Positions 8,724 through 17,598 of a DNA stretch of 38,856 nt are shown here, piece by piece. This DNA comes from Actinomycetales bacterium mxb001 (GTDB lineage: Bacteria; Actinomycetota; Actinomycetes; S36-B12), in contig NBNH01000184.1 of the NCBI GenBank assembly GCA_004379115.1, positions 1 to 38,856 on the forward strand, given 5' to 3'. The stretch's first letter is position 1. Each line of letters begins with the position of its first letter. The notes under the pieces are model-generated. The model made no database searches, had not been told where the DNA came from, and saw nothing but the letters and a program-made list of their open reading frames with translations. A program made the translations under genes and the position numbers.

Positions 8724-9164
8724 GTGAACAAGCAAGAGCTTATTGACAAGGTCAGCACGCAGCTGGGCGCCAGCAAGCGCGACGTCACCAACGTGGTCGA
8801 GACTGCTCTCGACGAGTTGAAGCGCGCCGTTGCTCGTGGCGAGAAGGTTGCGCTCGCGGGCTTCGGTGTCTTCCACGGCCAGAAGCGTGCCGCCCGCACG
8901 GGTCGCAATCCCCAGACGGGTGAGGCCGTGAAGATCAAGGCCACCACGCTGCCCAAGTTCCGCCCGGGTGCGGAGTTCAAGGCCGTCGTGTCGGGTGCCA
9001 AGAAGCCCGCCGCGCCGAAGAAGGCCGCGAAGAAGGCTGCGCCGAAGAAGGCTGCCAAGAAGGCTCCGGCCAAGAAGGCCGCGCCGAAGAAGGCCGCGCC
9101 GAAGAAGGCCGCCAAGAAGGCTGCGCCGAAGAAGGCCGCCAAGAAGGCGACCAAGCGCAAGTAA
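8724..9164 (+). CDS. hup: HU-family DNA-binding protein with Lys/Ala-rich C-terminal tail
   Basis: MNKQELIDKVSTQLGASKRDVTNVVETALDELKRAVARGEKVALAGFGVFHGQKRAARTGRNPQTGE plus (PKKAAKKA)n tail. The track's upstream start is not needed. Confidence 0.95.
   Translation: MNKQELIDKVSTQLGASKRDVTNVVETALDELKRAVARGEKVALAGFGVFHGQKRAARTGRNPQTGEAVKIKATTLPKFRPGAEFKAVVSGAKKPAAPKKAAKKAAPKKAAKKAPAKKAAPKKAAPKKAAKKAAPKKAAKKATKRK
8997..9156 (+). repeat. Tandem degenerate AAGAAGGC(C/T)GC(G/C)-type coding repeat
   Basis: Repeated gccgcgccgaagaaggccgcgaagaaggct units encoding KKAAPKKAAKKA in the HU tail. Confidence 0.85.
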
Positions 9165-9180
9165 GCAACGATTCGACGTG

Positions 9181-9211
9181 CGAAGGGACCGGGCGCTGCC
9201 CGGTCCCTTCG
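9181..9211. terminator. Bidirectional stem-loop between convergent hup and the 64-aa ORF
   Basis: CGAAGGGACCGGGC-gct-GCCCGGTCCCTTCG, perfect 14-bp stem. Confidence 0.75.
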
Positions 9212-9222
9212 GCGTTCAGGGG

Positions 9223-9417
9223 CTAGTCGACCGGCCAGGTGATGGCGGTGATGACGCCAGCGGTCATGCGCAGTCGTACGCGCTGCCCGGTCCGTAGTGA
9301 CCGAAAGCCCTCCAGGGGCACCTGGGCGGCCACGGCCAGCACGCGACCGTCGTCGAGGACCACTTCGCGCTGATCGCCCCAGGTGCGCACCGTTGCGGGG
9401 ACGGCTTCGACCGTCAT
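9223..9417 (-). CDS. Small conserved-type hypothetical protein (64 aa)
   Basis: MTVEAVPATVRTWGDQREVVLDDGRVLAVAAQVPLEGFRSLRTGQRVRLRMTAGVITAITWPVD. ATGA overlap with the upstream cofC. Confidence 0.7.
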   Translation of the reverse strand: MTVEAVPATVRTWGDQREVVLDDGRVLAVAAQVPLEGFRSLRTGQRVRLRMTAGVITAITWPVD

Positions 9418-10016
9418 GACAGGGCCGCCGCGGTGGCTGGTCCGACACCCAGTCGACGCGCGTCCCAGAGCGCAACTTCGCTGTCGACATCGCGATGCAG
9501 GCGCACGAGCGCTGGGTCGTCGATCTCGACCGCTCCGCTGGCGGCGTGAGCGGCACGTGATCGCTCCCCGAAATGCGGGTCGAGTTGGGCGGATTCGATC
9601 GACGCGAGCATGGTCGTGCCGATCCCGTCGCTATCGCAGACGAACGATCGCGCGTGCTGACGTGCGAGTCTCAGCGCCTGCGCGAGTTCCTCGGGCGTCA
9701 GCGCGGGCAGGTCGGACATGAGGGCGACAACGCCGCAGCCAGGGGGAACGACGGCGGCCCCGGCCAGGAGAGCGCCGTTGAGTCCACTCCCTGGATCGTC
9801 AGCACGCACGAACGCGGAGCCTTCGAGGGCGTCGTGCGCGGCGGGATCGGCGACCACGATGACGCCCGCTACCTCCGAGCAGGCCAGTGCCGCGTCGAGG
9901 GTGTCGCGCGCAAACGCCAGGGCGATGGCCGCCCGCGCGGGTGCCGGGAGAGTGGAGAGCCGGGTCTTGGCGCCGGTGCCGGAGCGCACCGGAATGACCA
10001 CCCACCACGGCCGCAT
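9414..10016 (-). CDS. cofC: 2-phospho-L-lactate (phosphoenolpyruvate) guanylyltransferase, F420 biosynthesis
   Basis: MRPWWVVIPVRSGTGAKTRLSTL...GVVALMSDLPALTPEEL...GIGTTML: CofC/FbiD-type nucleotidyltransferase. Confidence 0.85.
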   Translation of the reverse strand: MRPWWVVIPVRSGTGAKTRLSTLPAPARAAIALAFARDTLDAALACSEVAGVIVVADPAAHDALEGSAFVRADDPGSGLNGALLAGAAVVPPGCGVVALMSDLPALTPEELAQALRLARQHARSFVCDSDGIGTTMLASIESAQLDPHFGERSRAAHAASGAVEIDDPALVRLHRDVDSEVALWDARRLGVGPATAAALS

Positions 10017-10072
10017 GCCGTCATCCCATCACGGGCGCGGATCTGCCCGTACCCGGCCTGACAGGGGGCGCC

Positions 10073-10804
10073 GTGGCTGGCAGGATCGAAGCCTCGGTTA
10101 TCTCCTCGGGAGTGGATGTGGCAGGGGCACGGGGCAAGACGCGGCTGGGATTCCCCTTCTGGTTCGCCGCGAGCATCCTGCGTCCGCTCATGATGATGTT
10201 CACCAAGCGCGACTGGAGCGGCACCGACAACCTCGATGTCGACAGCGGCATCGTGCTGGCGTCCAATCACCTGTCCTGGTTCGACCCCATCGTGATCTCC
10301 CACGTGACCTGGGACAACGGGCGCCCACCGCGCTTCTTGGCCAAGGACGCGCTCTTCAGGGTTCCCGTGGTTGGCGCCATCATGCGCAGCACCGAGCAGA
10401 TCCCGGTGGTTCGTGGCACCCGTGATGCGGCAGCCGCAGTCGAGGCGGCGGTCACTGCGGCCAAGAATGGCGAGTGCGTGATCGTCTACCCCGAGGGAAC
10501 GATCACGAAGGATCCCGACCTGTGGCCGATGTCGGCCAAGACCGGTGCGGCGCGCATTGCGCTCAGCGCGCGCGTCCCCCTGATCCCCATGGCCCACTGG
10601 GGGGCCCAGCGCGTCATGGGTCCCTATCGCAAAGAGCTCAAACTCCTGCCGCGCAAGACCATGCATGCGATCGTGGGACCGCCGGTACCCCTCGACGACC
10701 TGTACGACGCCCCGCTCGACGCCGAGACCCTGCGCGTGGCCACCGAGCGCCTCATGGCGGCCATTCACGAGATGCTGCAGCAGATCCGAAAGGAGCACCC
10801 TTGA
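10073..10804 (+). CDS. plsC: 1-acyl-sn-glycerol-3-phosphate acyltransferase
   Basis: SNHLSWFDPIVIS (HX4D-like) and VYPEGTITKDPDLWPMSAKTGAARIAL motifs. Confidence 0.9.
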   Translation: MAGRIEASVISSGVDVAGARGKTRLGFPFWFAASILRPLMMMFTKRDWSGTDNLDVDSGIVLASNHLSWFDPIVISHVTWDNGRPPRFLAKDALFRVPVVGAIMRSTEQIPVVRGTRDAAAAVEAAVTAAKNGECVIVYPEGTITKDPDLWPMSAKTGAARIALSARVPLIPMAHWGAQRVMGPYRKELKLLPRKTMHAIVGPPVPLDDLYDAPLDAETLRVATERLMAAIHEMLQQIRKEHP

Positions 10805-11808
10805 GTCGGACCACGGTGATGGGTAGCGGCTCGTGGGGCACCGCCTTCGCGATGATCCTGGCCGATGCTGGGGGTGACGTGATCGTGTGGTCGCGCGAGG
10901 AGTCGACTGCTCGAGAGATCAACGAGCACCACACCAATGATCGCTACCACCCCGGCATCGCCTTGCCCCACGGCATCCGTGCGACCGCCGACCCGGCCGA
11001 AGCGCTCGATGGCACCGACCTGGTCGTGCTCGCCATCCCGGCACAGTCGCTGCGTGACAATCTCGCGGCATGGCGGGAGATGCTCGCGCCCGGCAGCGTC
11101 CTCGTCAGCCTCATGAAGGGCATCGAGATCGGCACGTCCCTGCGCATGAGCCAGGTGATCGAGGATGTCGCGCAGATTGCGCCCTCACGCGTAGCCGTGG
11201 TGTCCGGTCCCAATCTCGCGCGTGAGATTGCGCTGCGTCAGCCGGCGGCGACGACGGTGGCCTGCTCCGATGAGGCCAGCGCCCAGCGCTTGCAGGATGC
11301 CTGCACGACCGACTACTTCCGTCCCTATTGGACGACCGACGTCGTGGGCGCTGAGATCGGTGGATCGGTCAAAAACGTCATCGCGCTGGCCAACGGCATG
11401 GCGGCAGGCCTGGGATTCGGCGAGAACTCGCAGGCTTCGCTCATCACCCGCGGCCTGGCCGAGATGGCGCGTCTGGGTATGGCGCTCGGTGCCGACCCAC
11501 TCACCTTCCAGGGACTGGCGGGCGTGGGCGACCTCATCGCGACGTGCCAGTCGCCTCTCTCGCGTAATCGCACCTTCGGCGTCAATCTCGGCTCAGGCCT
11601 GACGGTCGAGGAGACCATCGCCGCGACCCAGCAGACCTGCGAGGGCGTCAAGAGCTGCCAGTCGATCCTCGACCTGGCCCGTCGCAACGACGTCGAGATG
11701 CCGATCACCGAGCAGGTCGTGCAGGTCGTGCATCACGGCATGTCGCCCAAGAAGCTGCTCAGCAACTTCATGGCGCGCTCGCCGAAGGCGGAGGCGACGT
11801 TGACCTAG
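10801..11808 (+). CDS. gpsA: Glycerol-3-phosphate dehydrogenase [NAD(P)+]
   Basis: TTG start overlapping the plsC stop (TTGA). VMGSGSWGTAFAMILADAGGDVIVWSRE...GGSVKNVIALANGMAAGLGFGENSQASLITRGLAEMARL. Confidence 0.95.
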   Translation: MSRTTVMGSGSWGTAFAMILADAGGDVIVWSREESTAREINEHHTNDRYHPGIALPHGIRATADPAEALDGTDLVVLAIPAQSLRDNLAAWREMLAPGSVLVSLMKGIEIGTSLRMSQVIEDVAQIAPSRVAVVSGPNLAREIALRQPAATTVACSDEASAQRLQDACTTDYFRPYWTTDVVGAEIGGSVKNVIALANGMAAGLGFGENSQASLITRGLAEMARLGMALGADPLTFQGLAGVGDLIATCQSPLSRNRTFGVNLGSGLTVEETIAATQQTCEGVKSCQSILDLARRNDVEMPITEQVVQVVHHGMSPKKLLSNFMARSPKAEATLT

Positions 11809-12914
11809 CCGCGCAGTGCGCGGTCGAGGTCGGCCCACAGGTCGGCGGGATCCTCGATGCCCACCGACAGGCGCAGCAGGGACTCCGGCACGAGCGGATT
11901 CTCGCGTGCCCAGCGCCGACGGCGTTCGAGCAGCGACTCGACTCCGCCGAGGCTAGTGGCGTGCACCCACAGGCGCGTGCGCTCGGCGACGGCCTGCGCG
12001 GCATCCGCGCCGCCGCGTACCTCGATCGAGATCATCGAGCCCGGGCCGGTCATCTGCGCCTGGGCGCGATCGTGACCGGGGTCGTCGGCCAGCCCCGGGT
12101 AGCGCACGCGCTCGACCTGCGGATGGCCCACGAGCTTGGTGGCGATCTCCTGCGCGGAGGCCTGCGATCGGGCATGGCGCAGGCCGAGCGTCCGCAGTCC
12201 ACGCAGCACGAGGTAGCACTCGAGGGATCCGGGGGTGGCACCGAGCAGCGTGCGGCGCAGTCGCAGGGCTTCGATGCGCCCGTCGTCGGCGGTGATGGCG
12301 ACGCCGAGGAGGCAGTCGGAGTGACCGCCGATGGCCTTGGTGGCGCTGTGCAGAACGATGTCGGCACCGAGATCGATCGGCCGCTGGCCCAGGGGAGTGG
12401 CGAAGGTGTTGTCGCAGACCACGAGTGCGCCGGCTGCGTGGGCAGCATCAGCGATGGCGCGGATGTCGGCGATCTCGAGCATAGGGTTGGTGGGTGACTC
12501 GATCCACACGGCGTCGGCTCCGGCGCACGCCGCGATCACCTCAGCGGTGTCGGCGATGTCGACCGTCCGCAGGCGCAGGCGACCGACGGCATCGAGCTCT
12601 TGCAGGCGCACCGCGACACCGGTGTAGGTGAATCGCGCGGCGACCACGCTGGCTTGCGCGGGCAGGAGGTCGAGGATCGCATTAGCTGCGGCCATGCCCG
12701 ACGAGAAGGTGACCGCACCGCCGCCTTCGAGCGGACCCAGGGCGGCCTCGAGGGCCCACATGCTGCGTGTGCCGTCGCGGGCGTACTCGGTGTCACCACC
12801 GGCGTAGTACGTCGACGAGAGCTGGATCGGCTCGTTGAGCGGCGCGCCCGGCTCGGGTGCGGGGCGACCGTCGTGGACCAGGTGGGTCTCGACCGACCAG
12901 GCGTCCTCAGACAT
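11805..12914 (-). CDS. Trans-sulfuration family PLP enzyme (cystathionine gamma-synthase/lyase-like)
   Basis: AVTFSSGMAAANAILDLL...VWIESPTNPMLEIADI...VVCDNTFATPLGQRPIDLGADIVLHSATKAIGGHSD (PLP lysine). ACCCTA (reverse TAGGGT) 7 nt upstream of ATG. Confidence 0.9.
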   Translation of the reverse strand: MSEDAWSVETHLVHDGRPAPEPGAPLNEPIQLSSTYYAGGDTEYARDGTRSMWALEAALGPLEGGGAVTFSSGMAAANAILDLLPAQASVVAARFTYTGVAVRLQELDAVGRLRLRTVDIADTAEVIAACAGADAVWIESPTNPMLEIADIRAIADAAHAAGALVVCDNTFATPLGQRPIDLGADIVLHSATKAIGGHSDCLLGVAITADDGRIEALRLRRTLLGATPGSLECYLVLRGLRTLGLRHARSQASAQEIATKLVGHPQVERVRYPGLADDPGHDRAQAQMTGPGSMISIEVRGGADAAQAVAERTRLWVHATSLGGVESLLERRRRWARENPLVPESLLRLSVGIEDPADLWADLDRALRG

Positions 12915-12985
12915 GGCGATGACCCTAGCGTCGGCCCGGCGGGGCGGCTCGGCCGTCCGGCCCGTCCAGGGCTAACGTCGCTGCC

Positions 12986-14080
12986 GTGACGGATAGCTCG
13001 CGCCGACGCGTCCTGGTCCTCTTCGGGGGCCGCAGCAGCGAGCACTCGATCTCCTGCGTCAGCGCGGCAGGAATCCTGCGTGCCCTCGATCCGGCGCGCT
13101 ACGACGTCACCGCGGTCGGGATCCTGCCAGACGGGCGTTGGGTGCGGGTGCCCGCCGATCCCGCCGCGCTCGATGCCGTCGATGGCCAACTGCCGGTGGT
13201 CGCCGACAGTGGTACCGGCGCGGCCCTCCTGCCCGAGCCGGTGGGCGACGGTGCGGGTCTTCCCGAGCTCGTGCTGCGGGGAGTCGACGTCGTCTTCCCC
13301 GTCCTGCACGGTCCGTGGGGCGAGGACGGCACGATCCAGGGCCTGCTCGAGATGGCCGGCATCCCCTACGTCGGCTCCGGGGTGTTCGCGTCCGCGGCCG
13401 CGATGGACAAGGGGCACATGAAGGCGATGCTCGCGCACGCCGGCTTGCCCGTCGCACCGTGGACCCTCGTGACCGCTCGCGAATGGCGCGCTGATCCGGC
13501 GGCATGCCTCGAACGCATCAGCGCGCTGGGCTTTCCCCTCTTCATCAAGCCCGCACGCGCAGGCTCATCGGTGGGCATCAGCAAAGTGACGGATCGAGCC
13601 GACCTCGAGGCTGCCGTGCGCGAGGCGCAGTCGTGGGATCCGCGCATCATCGCGGAGGCGGCCGTCGTCGGCGCCCGCGAGATCGAGTGCGGCGTCCTGG
13701 CTGACCCCACGGGTGCTCCGCAGGCGAGTCGGTGCGCCGAGATCATCGTGCATCCCGACCACGACTTCTACGACTTCGAGGCGAAGTACCTCGACGATGG
13801 CGCCGAACTCGTGGTGCCCGCGGCGCTGGAGCCTCAGGTCGAAGACGAGGTGCGCCGGCTGGCGGTCCGCGCGTACGACGTCCTCGATTGCGAGGGCCTG
13901 GCCCGCGTCGACTTCTTCGTATCGCCCGATCGCGTCGAGATCAATGAGGTCAACACCATGCCGGGCTTCACGCCCATCTCGATGTTTCCGCGCATGTGGG
14001 CCGCGTCGGGGATCGACTATCGCCAGCTCGTCGACCGCCTTATCGATGATGCGGTGCGCAAGGGAACCGGCCTGCGCTAG
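12986..14080 (+). CDS. ddl: D-alanine--D-alanine ligase
   Basis: VLVLFGGRSSEHSISCVSAAGILRAL...HGPWGEDGTIQGLLEMAGIPYVGSGV...EINEVNTMPGFTPISMFPRM. TAACGT-N7-GTG upstream. Confidence 0.96.
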   Translation: MTDSSRRRVLVLFGGRSSEHSISCVSAAGILRALDPARYDVTAVGILPDGRWVRVPADPAALDAVDGQLPVVADSGTGAALLPEPVGDGAGLPELVLRGVDVVFPVLHGPWGEDGTIQGLLEMAGIPYVGSGVFASAAAMDKGHMKAMLAHAGLPVAPWTLVTAREWRADPAACLERISALGFPLFIKPARAGSSVGISKVTDRADLEAAVREAQSWDPRIIAEAAVVGAREIECGVLADPTGAPQASRCAEIIVHPDHDFYDFEAKYLDDGAELVVPAALEPQVEDEVRRLAVRAYDVLDCEGLARVDFFVSPDRVEINEVNTMPGFTPISMFPRMWAASGIDYRQLVDRLIDDAVRKGTGLR

Positions 14081-14083
14081 CCA

Positions 14084-14545
14084 TCACGCGCGGGTGGCCA
14101 GCGCGGGTGACAGGTCGGCCAGTACGTTGCCCGGACTCGTGTAGGCGTCGGGAACGACGACCTCGACGAAGACCGGCGCCGACGTCGTGGGCCAGTCGAC
14201 GGCGACGAACGCCGATCCGCCCACGCCTTCGATGGGCAGCCACCCGATGCCGCCCACCTCGAGCAGTTGCGACGTGGGCTGCAGCGCCGCGGGTCGGGGA
14301 ACCCCGCAGCGCCAGGTAATGGGCGGCTCGCCCCAGGCGGCCGTGCCGTCTTCGCCCGTCGGCCGCAGGGCGGCACCGGCCACCGTCTCGGGCAGGTTGA
14401 CGGCGGCGCACTCGGGTGCGGGGCTCTCCGGTGGTGCGACGCTCACCTGGCGTCCACAGGCCGCCAAGCCAGCGATCGCGCACGCCACCAGGGCAACGCG
14501 CCGTGTCATGCGCGCTCGGGTGGCGGGGGAGCCTTGTACGTTCAC
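14084..14545 (-). CDS. DUF3515-family putative lipoprotein
   Basis: GTG at 14545 with AAGGAGG upstream. MNVQGSPATRARMTRRVALVACAIAGLAACGRQ (lipobox LAAC). Position between ddl and thiL matches DUF3515. Confidence 0.8.
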   Translation of the reverse strand: MNVQGSPATRARMTRRVALVACAIAGLAACGRQVSVAPPESPAPECAAVNLPETVAGAALRPTGEDGTAAWGEPPITWRCGVPRPAALQPTSQLLEVGGIGWLPIEGVGGSAFVAVDWPTTSAPVFVEVVVPDAYTSPGNVLADLSPALATRA

Positions 14546-14618
14546 GGGTAGTGGTCCTCCTTGAAGCGGACCCGTTGAGACTAGCGCCCGGCGACGTCGG
14601 GCGCGGAGGGCGAGAAGC

Positions 14619-15593
14619 ATGGCGCAGACGGTGGGCGACCTCGGTGAGATCGCGCTCGTCGATCGCATCATCGCCGCCACCCGCGGTGCGAAGGGTGCAC
14701 GCAAGGGTGTCGTCAACGTCGGTCCCGGTGATGACGCCGCCGTGCTGGCAGCCCCCGACGGTCGCGTCGTCGTGACCACCGATGTTCTCGTCGAAGGACG
14801 TCACTTCCGCCGGGATTGGTCGAGCGCGGAGGACGTCGGCGTCAAGGCGGTTGCGGAGAACCTCGCCGATATCGCGGCGATGGGTGCGCGACCCACGGGT
14901 CTGGTCATCGGCCTGGCGCTGCCGCCCGAGACTGAGGTCGCCTGGGTCGATGGCTTCCTGGCCGGCGTGCTGGCTGAGGCGGGCCGCGGGGGTGCCGCGC
15001 TCGCCGGCGGCGATGTCGTGCGCGCCGATGCCATCTACGTCTCCGTCACCGCCATGGGCGACCTGGAGGATCGCGACGCCGTGCTGCGCAGCGGCGCGCG
15101 GGCGGGGGATGTCATCGCGGTAGCCGGACGCCTGGGCTGTGCGGCGGCCGGACTCGCGGTGCTGTCGCGGGGCTTTCGCTCACCGCGCGCGCTAGTCGAT
15201 GCGCATCGACGTCCCGAGCCGGACTACGCGGCGGGCGTACGCGCGGCCGAGGGCGGTGCCAGAGCCCTGATGGACGTCAGCGATGGCCTGCTGCTCGACG
15301 CCGAGCGCATGGCCGTGGCCTCGGGTGTGGCCATCGACATCGACTCGGGCGCGATCCCGCTCGATGAGGTGCTCGCATCGACGGCTGCGGCGTACAACCT
15401 CGACCCGCTCACCTGGGTGCTGGGCGGGGGAGACGATCACGCGCTGCTAGCGGCCTTCCCCAAAGGATCGGCGCTACCCACGGGCTTCACCGCGATCGGA
15501 ACCGCCAAGAAGCCGGGCGAGGAAGGACCGCGGGTGACGGTAGATGGCCGTGCGCCGGAGGTCGTGCCCGGCTTCGAGCACTTCCGCAGTTAG
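14619..15593 (+). CDS. thiL: Thiamine-monophosphate kinase
   Basis: [58 protein letters not shown]...[15 protein letters not shown]. Confidence 0.95.
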   Translation: MAQTVGDLGEIALVDRIIAATRGAKGARKGVVNVGPGDDAAVLAAPDGRVVVTTDVLVEGRHFRRDWSSAEDVGVKAVAENLADIAAMGARPTGLVIGLALPPETEVAWVDGFLAGVLAEAGRGGAALAGGDVVRADAIYVSVTAMGDLEDRDAVLRSGARAGDVIAVAGRLGCAAAGLAVLSRGFRSPRALVDAHRRPEPDYAAGVRAAEGGARALMDVSDGLLLDAERMAVASGVAIDIDSGAIPLDEVLASTAAAYNLDPLTWVLGGGDDHALLAAFPKGSALPTGFTAIGTAKKPGEEGPRVTVDGRAPEVVPGFEHFRS

Positions 15594-15778
15594 GCGCGGG
15601 TGACCTTGCCTGCCTTCAGGCAGGAAGTGCACACGTTGAGGCGCTTGGGAGTGCGTCCCACGACGGCGCGAATCGACTGGATGTTGGGATTCCAGCGGCG
15701 CGAGGTGCGGCGGTGCGAATGGGAGATGCTGTTGCCGAAGCTGGGCCCCTTGCCGCAGACATCACAGGTGGCAGCCAC
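15590..15778 (-). CDS. rpmB: 50S ribosomal protein bL28, zinc-binding (C+) form
   Basis: [62 protein letters not shown]. Confidence 0.95.
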   Translation of the reverse strand: MAATCDVCGKGPSFGNSISHSHRRTSRRWNPNIQSIRAVVGRTPKRLNVCTSCLKAGKVTRA

Positions 15779-15801
15779 GGTGCTCTCCTTGGAATCACGC
15801 G

Positions 15802-15818
15802 TCGGGCCGACGGCCCGA
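15802..15818 (-). promoter_or_regulatory. Stem-loop in the rpmB leader
   Basis: On the coding strand TCGGGCC-GTC-GGCCCGA, 7 bp, just 5' of the SD AAGGAG. Confidence 0.4.
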
Positions 15819-15940
15819 GCAACCTCAGAAGGGTAGCGAAGTCCCGGGGACGGCTCAAACCGGGGCGGCCCCACGAAGGTCCTGACCGTCCCCCGGGGCC
15901 GATAGCGTGACCCTGCTGTCGAGCGTCTGAGGGGAGGACC

Positions 15941-17593
15941 GTGAGCGAGACCCTCCCGGCGCCTCCCCTGAGCGCCCTGTCCATCCGCCTGTGGGCGGAG
16001 GCCTCGCTGCAGGCCCTGGGCGAGGAGCGGGCGGCCATCGATGCCCTCAACGTCTTCCCGGTCCCCGACGGCGACACGGGCACCAACATGTTCCTCACCC
16101 TCGAATCGGCGTGCGCCGGAATCGCCGAGGTGGTCGACGGCACTCCCGACGGCGAGCTCCCCGCGGTGCCCGCCGTGGCCGAGGCCTTCGGTCGCGGCGC
16201 GGTGTTGGGCGCCCGCGGCAACTCCGGCGTCATCCTCGCCCAGATCATCCGCGGCGTGGCCTCGGTGCTGGCCGCCGCGCCGGCGGGCTCGACGTTCACC
16301 GGCGACGTCGTCCGTCAGGGGCTGCGCCGGGCCTGCGACGAGGCCTACAGCGCGGTAGCGCATCCTGTCGAGGGCACGATCCTCACCGTCGCTCGCGCCG
16401 CGGCCGACGCGGCCGATGAGCACCCATCTGACGATCTGGTCGGCGTGATCGAGAGCGCAGTCGCTGCGGCTCACGACGCGCTCGATCGCACTCCCGACAT
16501 GCTTCCCGTCCTTCGCGATGCCGGAGTCGTCGACGCGGGCGGCCAAGGGCTCGTGGTCGTGTACGACGCCCTGCTCGATGTCGTGACGGGCGTACGCCGG
16601 CGCCGTCCGGGCCGAGGCGTCCGCCCCAAGCTGCCGGTGGCAGCGCGACCCGCTTCTGCGGCGCACGGTCTTCCGGTGGTCAGCGCTGGCGGCGAGGCGT
16701 CCTACGAGGTCATGTACCTCTTCGGTGGCGACGATGCGGCGGCCGACACCTTGCGTGCCCGACTCGATGGTCTCGGCGATTCGCTCGTGGTCACCGGTGC
16801 CGATGGCTTGTGGAACGTGCACGTTCACGTGCATGACGCCGGCGCCGCCATCGAGTCTGGGCTCGACCTGGGGAGGGTGCATCGCATCCGGGTCACCTAC
16901 CTGCCGAGCACGGTTCCGGTCGAGTCACGCGTCGGCCGCGGAGTCGTCGCCGTCGCGCACGGACCCGGTGTCGCCGCGCTGCTCGACGAGCAGGGAGCGA
17001 TCGTCGTGCCCGCGCGGCCGCGGCGTCGCCCGTCGACCGCCGAACTCCTCGATGGCATCACCCGCGCCGACAGCGCAGAGGTCCTGCTCCTGCCGAGCGA
17101 CTCCGACACACTTGCGGTGGCCGAGGCTGCGGCCGAGCAAGCGCGTGCCGCGGGCATTCGCGTCTCGGTCATTCCCACGCGTTCCGTCGTGCAGAGCCTG
17201 GCCGCCGTCGCCGTGCACGATCCCGCGGCTCGATTCGACGACGACGTGGTTGCCATGACGCGCGCGGCCGGTGCCACTCGCTACGGCGCGGTCACCGTGG
17301 CATCGCGCGAGGCCATGACGTCGGCGGGGCCGTGTCGCGAGGGCGACATCCTGGGGCTGGCCGATGGCGACATCGTCGAGATCGGCGACAGCGTCGACAC
17401 GGTCGCGCGCGCGGTCCTCGAGCGCCTGCTCTCGTCGGGCGGCGAACTCATCACGCTGGTGACCGGCGACGACGCGGCCGACGGACTGGCCGATGACCTC
17501 GAGGCGTGGCTGTCGTCGCGACACCCGGGCCTGGATCTTGTCGCGGTGGCGGGCGGCCAGCCGCTGTGGCCGCTCATCGTCGGAGTGGAGTAG
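15941..17593 (+). CDS. DAK2-domain fusion protein (FakA/YloV-like)
   Basis: [15 protein letters not shown]-type motif ([21 protein letters not shown]), [37 protein letters not shown]. Confidence 0.9.
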   Translation: MSETLPAPPLSALSIRLWAEASLQALGEERAAIDALNVFPVPDGDTGTNMFLTLESACAGIAEVVDGTPDGELPAVPAVAEAFGRGAVLGARGNSGVILAQIIRGVASVLAAAPAGSTFTGDVVRQGLRRACDEAYSAVAHPVEGTILTVARAAADAADEHPSDDLVGVIESAVAAAHDALDRTPDMLPVLRDAGVVDAGGQGLVVVYDALLDVVTGVRRRRPGRGVRPKLPVAARPASAAHGLPVVSAGGEASYEVMYLFGGDDAAADTLRARLDGLGDSLVVTGADGLWNVHVHVHDAGAAIESGLDLGRVHRIRVTYLPSTVPVESRVGRGVVAVAHGPGVAALLDEQGAIVVPARPRRRPSTAELLDGITRADSAEVLLLPSDSDTLAVAEAAAEQARAAGIRVSVIPTRSVVQSLAAVAVHDPAARFDDDVVAMTRAAGATRYGAVTVASREAMTSAGPCREGDILGLADGDIVEIGDSVDTVARAVLERLLSSGGELITLVTGDDAADGLADDLEAWLSSRHPGLDLVAVAGGQPLWPLIVGVE

Positions 17594-17598
17594 TCACC

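Noticed and set aside
8997-9156. Short regularly repeated units that could suggest a CRISPR or VNTR locus
   Set aside because: They are in-frame codons for the HU Lys/Ala tail, without spacer-repeat organisation.
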